Below, piece by piece: positions 5,599-8,791 of a stretch of 8,791 bases of DNA. The notes beneath the pieces are model-generated. The model had not been told where the DNA came from and did no database searches. It was given only the letters and a program-made list of their open reading frames with translations. Made by a program: the position numbers and the translations under genes. Source of the stretch: Candidatus Bathyarchaeota archaeon (lineage in GTDB: Archaea; Thermoproteota; Bathyarchaeia; TCS64); NCBI GenBank assembly GCA_014729945.1, contig WJJC01000021.1, forward strand, positions 1-8,791. The letters are read 5' to 3'. Position 1 is the first letter of the stretch, and every line of letters begins with the position of its first letter.

Positions 5599-6297
5599 AT
5601 GAGAGACCCCAAGATTGATGAGATTTTTAATGTGGCCAAAGACGAGGAGAGAGATTTCCTTTATGAGCATGAGGCTAAAAAGCTGTTTGCTCTATATGAT
5701 ATGCCGGTTACCCAGATCCATGTAGCAGAGACAGAGGATGATGCAGTTGATGCGGCTGAAAAAATTGGTTATCCAATTGTACTGAAGATAGTAAGCCCCC
5801 AGATCCTGCATAAGAGTGATGCTGGCGGAGTTATTGTCGGTGTCGAAGATGAGCAGGGGATTAGGGATGGATATAACAAGATTATTGAAAACGCGAAGGC
5901 GTATAAGGCTGACGCGGAGATCACAGGTATCCTTGTTCAGGAGATGGCCCCCAAGGGAACTGAGATTATTGTTGGTAGCACCACTGATCCAACTTTTGGT
6001 CCTACACTGATGTTTGGTCTGGGTGGTATATTCGTAGAGATACTCAAGGACGTTAGCTTTAGGGTAGCACCCATAACGGAGAGGGATGCAGCTGAGATGA
6101 TCGAAGAGATCAAAGCGGTGAAGATTCTTGAAGGTGCCCGTGGTATGCCCCCATGTCATAAGCCTACTTTAGCTAATATACTATACAAGACGAGCGAGAT
6201 GTTAATGGATTGCCCAGAGATCAAAGAACTGGACATGAACCCGATCCTAGCTTACCCTGATGGCGCTCGGATAGTAGATGCTAGAATCATTATGTAA
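5599..6297 (+). CDS. acdB: Acetyl-CoA synthetase (ADP-forming), beta subunit
   Basis: The enzyme converts acetyl-CoA (or other acyl-CoA), ADP and phosphate to the acid, CoA and ATP, the main substrate-level phosphorylation step in many fermentative archaea. The beta subunit is an ATP-grasp domain that binds the nucleotide. Visible blocks are LKIVSPQILHKSDAGGV (62-78) with H71, EIIVGSTTDPTFGP (122-135), MFGLGGIFVEILKDVSFRVA (138-157), GARG (179-182) and EIKELDMNPI (207-216). I chose ATG 5599 over the in-frame ATG 5575 (eight residues longer): it has GAGGTAA upstream, it fits the TATA box, and it gives 232 residues with the histidine at position 71, the same number as the second active-site histidine of the Pyrococcus furiosus beta subunit. 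The alpha subunit is not adjacent and must lie elsewhere. The acid used cannot be told from sequence. Confidence 0.93.
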   Translation: MRDPKIDEIFNVAKDEERDFLYEHEAKKLFALYDMPVTQIHVAETEDDAVDAAEKIGYPIVLKIVSPQILHKSDAGGVIVGVEDEQGIRDGYNKIIENAKAYKADAEITGILVQEMAPKGTEIIVGSTTDPTFGPTLMFGLGGIFVEILKDVSFRVAPITERDAAEMIEEIKAVKILEGARGMPPCHKPTLANILYKTSEMLMDCPEIKELDMNPILAYPDGARIVDARIIM

Positions 6298-6298
6298 A

Positions 6299-6327
6299 CC
6301 TCTTTTTACCTTTCTTTCATGTTTTTT
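6299..6327 (+). terminator. Oligo-T terminator after acdB
   Basis: Just after the TAA of acdB the plus strand has runs of five, three, three and six T's in a pyrimidine-rich stretch, a typical archaeal termination signal. No hairpin is evident. Confidence 0.5.
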
Positions 6328-6337
6328 GTGACACTTC

Positions 6338-6346
6338 TAATAATTT
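6338..6346 (+). promoter_or_regulatory. Candidate TATA box of the small membrane protein gene
   Basis: TAATAATTT is centred about 35 bases before the ATG at 6377, predicting a leader of roughly eight bases. It lies after the acdB terminator, so the small gene may have its own promoter. Confidence 0.35.
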
Positions 6347-6376
6347 GTTCTATTACTGTAGATTTATGGGAAACGT

Positions 6377-6622
6377 ATGCAAGATGGACGTGATGTCATT
6401 TATCCACTTTTCAAGATATTGGTAGGGGTAATATGCTTAATATTGGCTGTAGAGTACGCTTATGCTTACTGTGTCTATCAGGCTGCTAGCTTTGGCATAA
6501 TGTATATCGGTGATACGCTGACATGGTTTTTCGCGGGAGGGATATTATTCACTGAAGGGCTTCATGATTATCTTCGGGTTTTAAAGAAGGAGGATCCGTT
6601 ACCTCTTCAGGCTCGCCATTAG
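6377..6622 (+). CDS. Small membrane protein of unknown function, two predicted helices
   Basis: The 81 residues contain two hydrophobic segments, about 9-33 (PLFKILVGVICLILAVEYAY and following residues) and 39-60 (FGIMYIGDTLTWFFAGGILF), separated by a short loop, and end in a charged tail (EGLHDYLRVLKKEDPLPLQARH). I recognise no family. The regular hydrophobic pattern, the ATG behind a possible TATA box and the position after a terminator suggest a real gene. The last 74 bases overlap, tail to tail, the end of the long minus-strand membrane protein gene; the overlap encodes only the polar tails of both. It might work with that neighbour, but opposite orientation gives no direct support. A helper subunit of a membrane complex is one option. 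Confidence 0.6.
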   Translation: MQDGRDVIYPLFKILVGVICLILAVEYAYAYCVYQAASFGIMYIGDTLTWFFAGGILFTEGLHDYLRVLKKEDPLPLQARH

Positions 6623-8783
6623 ATCTTTTTCGCATATATTTGTAGATATCAATTATTGCCACTAGGGTTATGAGGGCTAATAATGTGTAGGTTAGGAGGA
6701 AGCCATTTCCGTTGGTCATCATATTTAGTATGGAAAGGGAAGCTCGATAGTTGTCGGCTATCATTGTTATTGGGTTGGGGGTGTTTTCTATGCTTTCTAG
6801 CGTGTTTGAATATGTTAATATTGTTTCTTCATCAAGTTCATAACTTAATACGGCTGGTGTGTCTGTGTATTTTCCCGGTTTTTTGGGTTTTATTGTGTAA
6901 CTGTGTGTAAGTGTCTCCTCCGGTGCTAGAGTAGTCTCTGTGACTGTGTTTGTTCCTGAGGTTAAGATTCTGTATTTTTTTGGGAAGGAGTCGATTAGTT
7001 TCAAGTTTATAATTGTATCATAGTAATTATTTGTCACGGTAATTGTTACTGTGGTTTCGTCGTTATCTCGTTGGCTTGTCTTCGTGGCGGTTACTTCTGG
7101 TGTTTTTACTTCTGGTACAGTTATCTGAGTGTCAAAAGGTTGTGGGGGTCCTGTCTCTATTTCAACTGCACCTAGTTCTTGAATCAGGGTTGATAGGATC
7201 ATTAATTCCATGCTATTTTCTGGGAGAGAGGTCTTGATGTGTGTCGTTGGATCGAGGGGTTCGGTTATTCCTGTCTTGTTTGACCTTGCCGTGATTATGA
7301 AGCTTCCATCGGAGTTTGTTGAGTAGTTGGGAGTGGCTTCAACCCCCAGTGTACTACTGATGTCGAATAAATAGCTGCTTCCCTGTGGATCTAGAGCGTT
7401 TTCTGTTATCTGTAAACCTGCGAGGAAACTGTATCTGCTTTCTATTAGTGTATTGTATTCATCGGTATAATTTTGAGGGATATCGGTAACGGGTATTATT
7501 CCTTCGAATGGTTCGGCGTGGATAAACCCTCTCGCGTATACTTCAATGTCAAGGTGAGACTCAGGATTGATTGTCTCCTCGATAAACCGTGTGAAGCCAC
7601 CGTTTTCTGTGAAACCCTTCAATAAGTTTTCACTAGCCTCTTCTATATTGTTCTGGCTATAGTAGAAAACAGCGGTCATGGTTGGTAGTGCTGTATTGAG
7701 TTCTCCATCGTTTCTTAGTGGCAGTGCTATTACTTCCTTGAACTGGAGGTCTAGGTCTTGTTCGATATAGTTGATTACCTGATTTGATTTCTCTTGTATT
7801 GAATCTGTGTCCTCTCCCAGGTATAAATTGACTGCGAATGTGTTTGGGATGAGATTTCTGAGGTGAACATAGTTTGTTATGTCTTCTATGGGTAAGGTGT
7901 AGAGTATTGATGGGTCATATATTTTCTGTGTGAGCACCATGGAGGCGACAAGGCCTTGTGTCTCGTCATTGTCCATAGGTACGATTTCTAATTGATTGTC
8001 CACTAAGAGTTGGCTGATAATGGCTCTTCCTCTTTCATCGGTGTATCCGCCTATTACCTCGGTGTATACTCCGTCTTCTAGGTTAAGACATGTTGAAAAG
8101 GGCACTAAGGATAAGGAGATTATGAGTATGATTAATGCGCCCATGGCGTTTTTTCTGTCAGGGATGGTGTTCCTTATGGTTTGTATCAGAGTAGAGCTGA
8201 CAGCTGCGCCTAGTATGGCACTTATTATGATTAAGACTGGTTTTGCTGCTATGGACACTAGGTGGGGGGACGCTAGTTCCATCAGGATTGCACTTGGATC
8301 TGTAGTTTCCTCTATTCTGGGGATTGTCTCCATGAGCTGGAAGAATATGTCGCTGAATATTGGTATCTGGAATAGTTTGTTGAATGTTAGCTGTGAGGGT
8401 ATTGTGGGTATGATGGATATTATTTCGGTTACTTCTTTATTTGAGATTCCTATGGACTCTAGGTTTAGGTAAATCCCCGCTATTGATGCAGCCAATAAGG
8501 GAATTGTGGTGAGCCACGTGAATAAAGCGGTTATTGAGGCACCTAGTTTTTTTCCGCTGATAATACCGATCAACAAACCTACTATTATCCATGTTATGGC
8601 TACAGTTGTGTAGCGAAATGGATTTGCAAGTATCAAGTAGATGAAGGTGAACATAGTGTATATATGGCTTCCAAGTAGGGGTCCGAGCCAATCAGCTAAT
8701 ATTTTGTAGCTAGGGTGAAGGATTGCAAGTCCTATTGTGAATAATGTTAGTAAAGATAATAGATAGGCTAGGGTCTTTCTCAT
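6549..8783 (-). CDS. Large multi-pass membrane protein with external region and C-terminal Ig-like domain
   Basis: I do not recognise this 744-residue protein as a whole. It has about six N-terminal hydrophobic segments (about 5-22, 38-54, 62-76, 84-106, 177-200 and 214-232), with a polar loop at 107-176. A long, probably external region runs from about 235 to 690, followed by one more helix (694-713), a basic stop-transfer stretch (YKYMRKR) and an acidic, proline-containing cytoplasmic tail. Sequons at N438, N486 and N502 fit an external location. A proline- and threonine-rich linker (about 545-570) leads to a beta-sandwich domain (about 575-665) with TVTITVTNNYYDT, LIDSFPKKYRI and LAPEETLTHSYTIKPKKPGK, which is of the CARDB/DUF11 type and recalls the TRAP-beta subunit of the translocon. 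The middle part (235-545) shows no motif I know. The ATG at 8783 is firm, because an in-frame TAA lies two codons upstream. Confidence 0.85.
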   Translation of the reverse strand: MRKTLAYLLSLLTLFTIGLAILHPSYKILADWLGPLLGSHIYTMFTFIYLILANPFRYTTVAITWIIVGLLIGIISGKKLGASITALFTWLTTIPLLAASIAGIYLNLESIGISNKEVTEIISIIPTIPSQLTFNKLFQIPIFSDIFFQLMETIPRIEETTDPSAILMELASPHLVSIAAKPVLIIISAILGAAVSSTLIQTIRNTIPDRKNAMGALIILIISLSLVPFSTCLNLEDGVYTEVIGGYTDERGRAIISQLLVDNQLEIVPMDNDETQGLVASMVLTQKIYDPSILYTLPIEDITNYVHLRNLIPNTFAVNLYLGEDTDSIQEKSNQVINYIEQDLDLQFKEVIALPLRNDGELNTALPTMTAVFYYSQNNIEEASENLLKGFTENGGFTRFIEETINPESHLDIEVYARGFIHAEPFEGIIPVTDIPQNYTDEYNTLIESRYSFLAGLQITENALDPQGSSYLFDISSTLGVEATPNYSTNSDGSFIITARSNKTGITEPLDPTTHIKTSLPENSMELMILSTLIQELGAVEIETGPPQPFDTQITVPEVKTPEVTATKTSQRDNDETTVTITVTNNYYDTIINLKLIDSFPKKYRILTSGTNTVTETTLAPEETLTHSYTIKPKKPGKYTDTPAVLSYELDEETILTYSNTLESIENTPNPITMIADNYRASLSILNMMTNGNGFLLTYTLLALITLVAIIDIYKYMRKRSNGEPEEVTDPPSLKPEDNHEALQ

Positions 8784-8791
8784 GACTTAGA

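Noticed and set aside
5692..6159. Open frame of 155 codons on the minus strand opposite acdB
   Set aside because: It is antisense to a clearly recognised ATP-grasp subunit, and its composition is not protein-like.
7996..8472. Open frame of 158 codons on the plus strand opposite the large membrane protein
   Set aside because: Its hydrophobic look mirrors the membrane segments of the opposite strand. It has no start signals, and the minus-strand frame is far longer.
1..8791. CRISPR array, tRNA or rRNA genes, insertion sequence ends or long repeats
   Set aside because: I saw no regularly spaced repeats, no tRNA-like cloverleaf in the short intergenic gaps, no transposase and no paired inverted repeats. 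The gaps between genes are all about 120 bases or less.

Overview
The window is archaeal. The evidence is an RNase P Pop5 subunit, a Nop5/Nop56-family box C/D RNP core protein, an Alba chromatin protein and an ADP-forming acetyl-CoA synthetase beta subunit, together with TATA-like boxes placed about 25-30 bases before start codons (leaderless or short-leader style) and oligo-T stretches after genes. The phylum cannot be fixed from sequence reading alone; a TACK- or Asgard-grade lineage is plausible but unproven. There are eleven protein genes, densely packed and mostly in alternating orientations. I see no RNA genes, CRISPR arrays or insertion sequences.

Left block (1-2495, minus strand): pyrD and pyrK overlap and encode a class 1B NAD-linked dihydroorotate dehydrogenase for pyrimidine synthesis. 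They are followed 30 bases later by the RNase P subunit Pop5 and then by a secreted protein of unknown function that runs off the left edge. Both pyr genes start with TTG.

Middle block (2549-4415): nop5 (plus) is divergent from pyrD across only 53 bases and converges on alba (minus), the two stop codons being interlocked. No fibrillarin gene follows nop5. Alba is divergent from an unrecognised 127-residue gene, each with a TATA-like box in the 107-base gap.

Right block (4396-8783): a solitary LivM-type ABC permease (minus) is divergent from the ADP-forming acetyl-CoA synthetase beta subunit (plus), which conserves acyl-CoA energy as ATP. A small two-helix membrane protein (plus) follows and overlaps, tail to tail, the end of a 744-residue multi-pass membrane protein (minus) with a large external region and a C-terminal Ig-like domain plus anchor helix.

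Most recognisable genes are housekeeping. The parts without an obvious assignment are the 744-residue membrane protein and its small convergent neighbour, the truncated secreted protein at the left edge, and the 127-residue orphan. I do not see a convincing new multi-gene system, but these four merit homology and neighbourhood searches.
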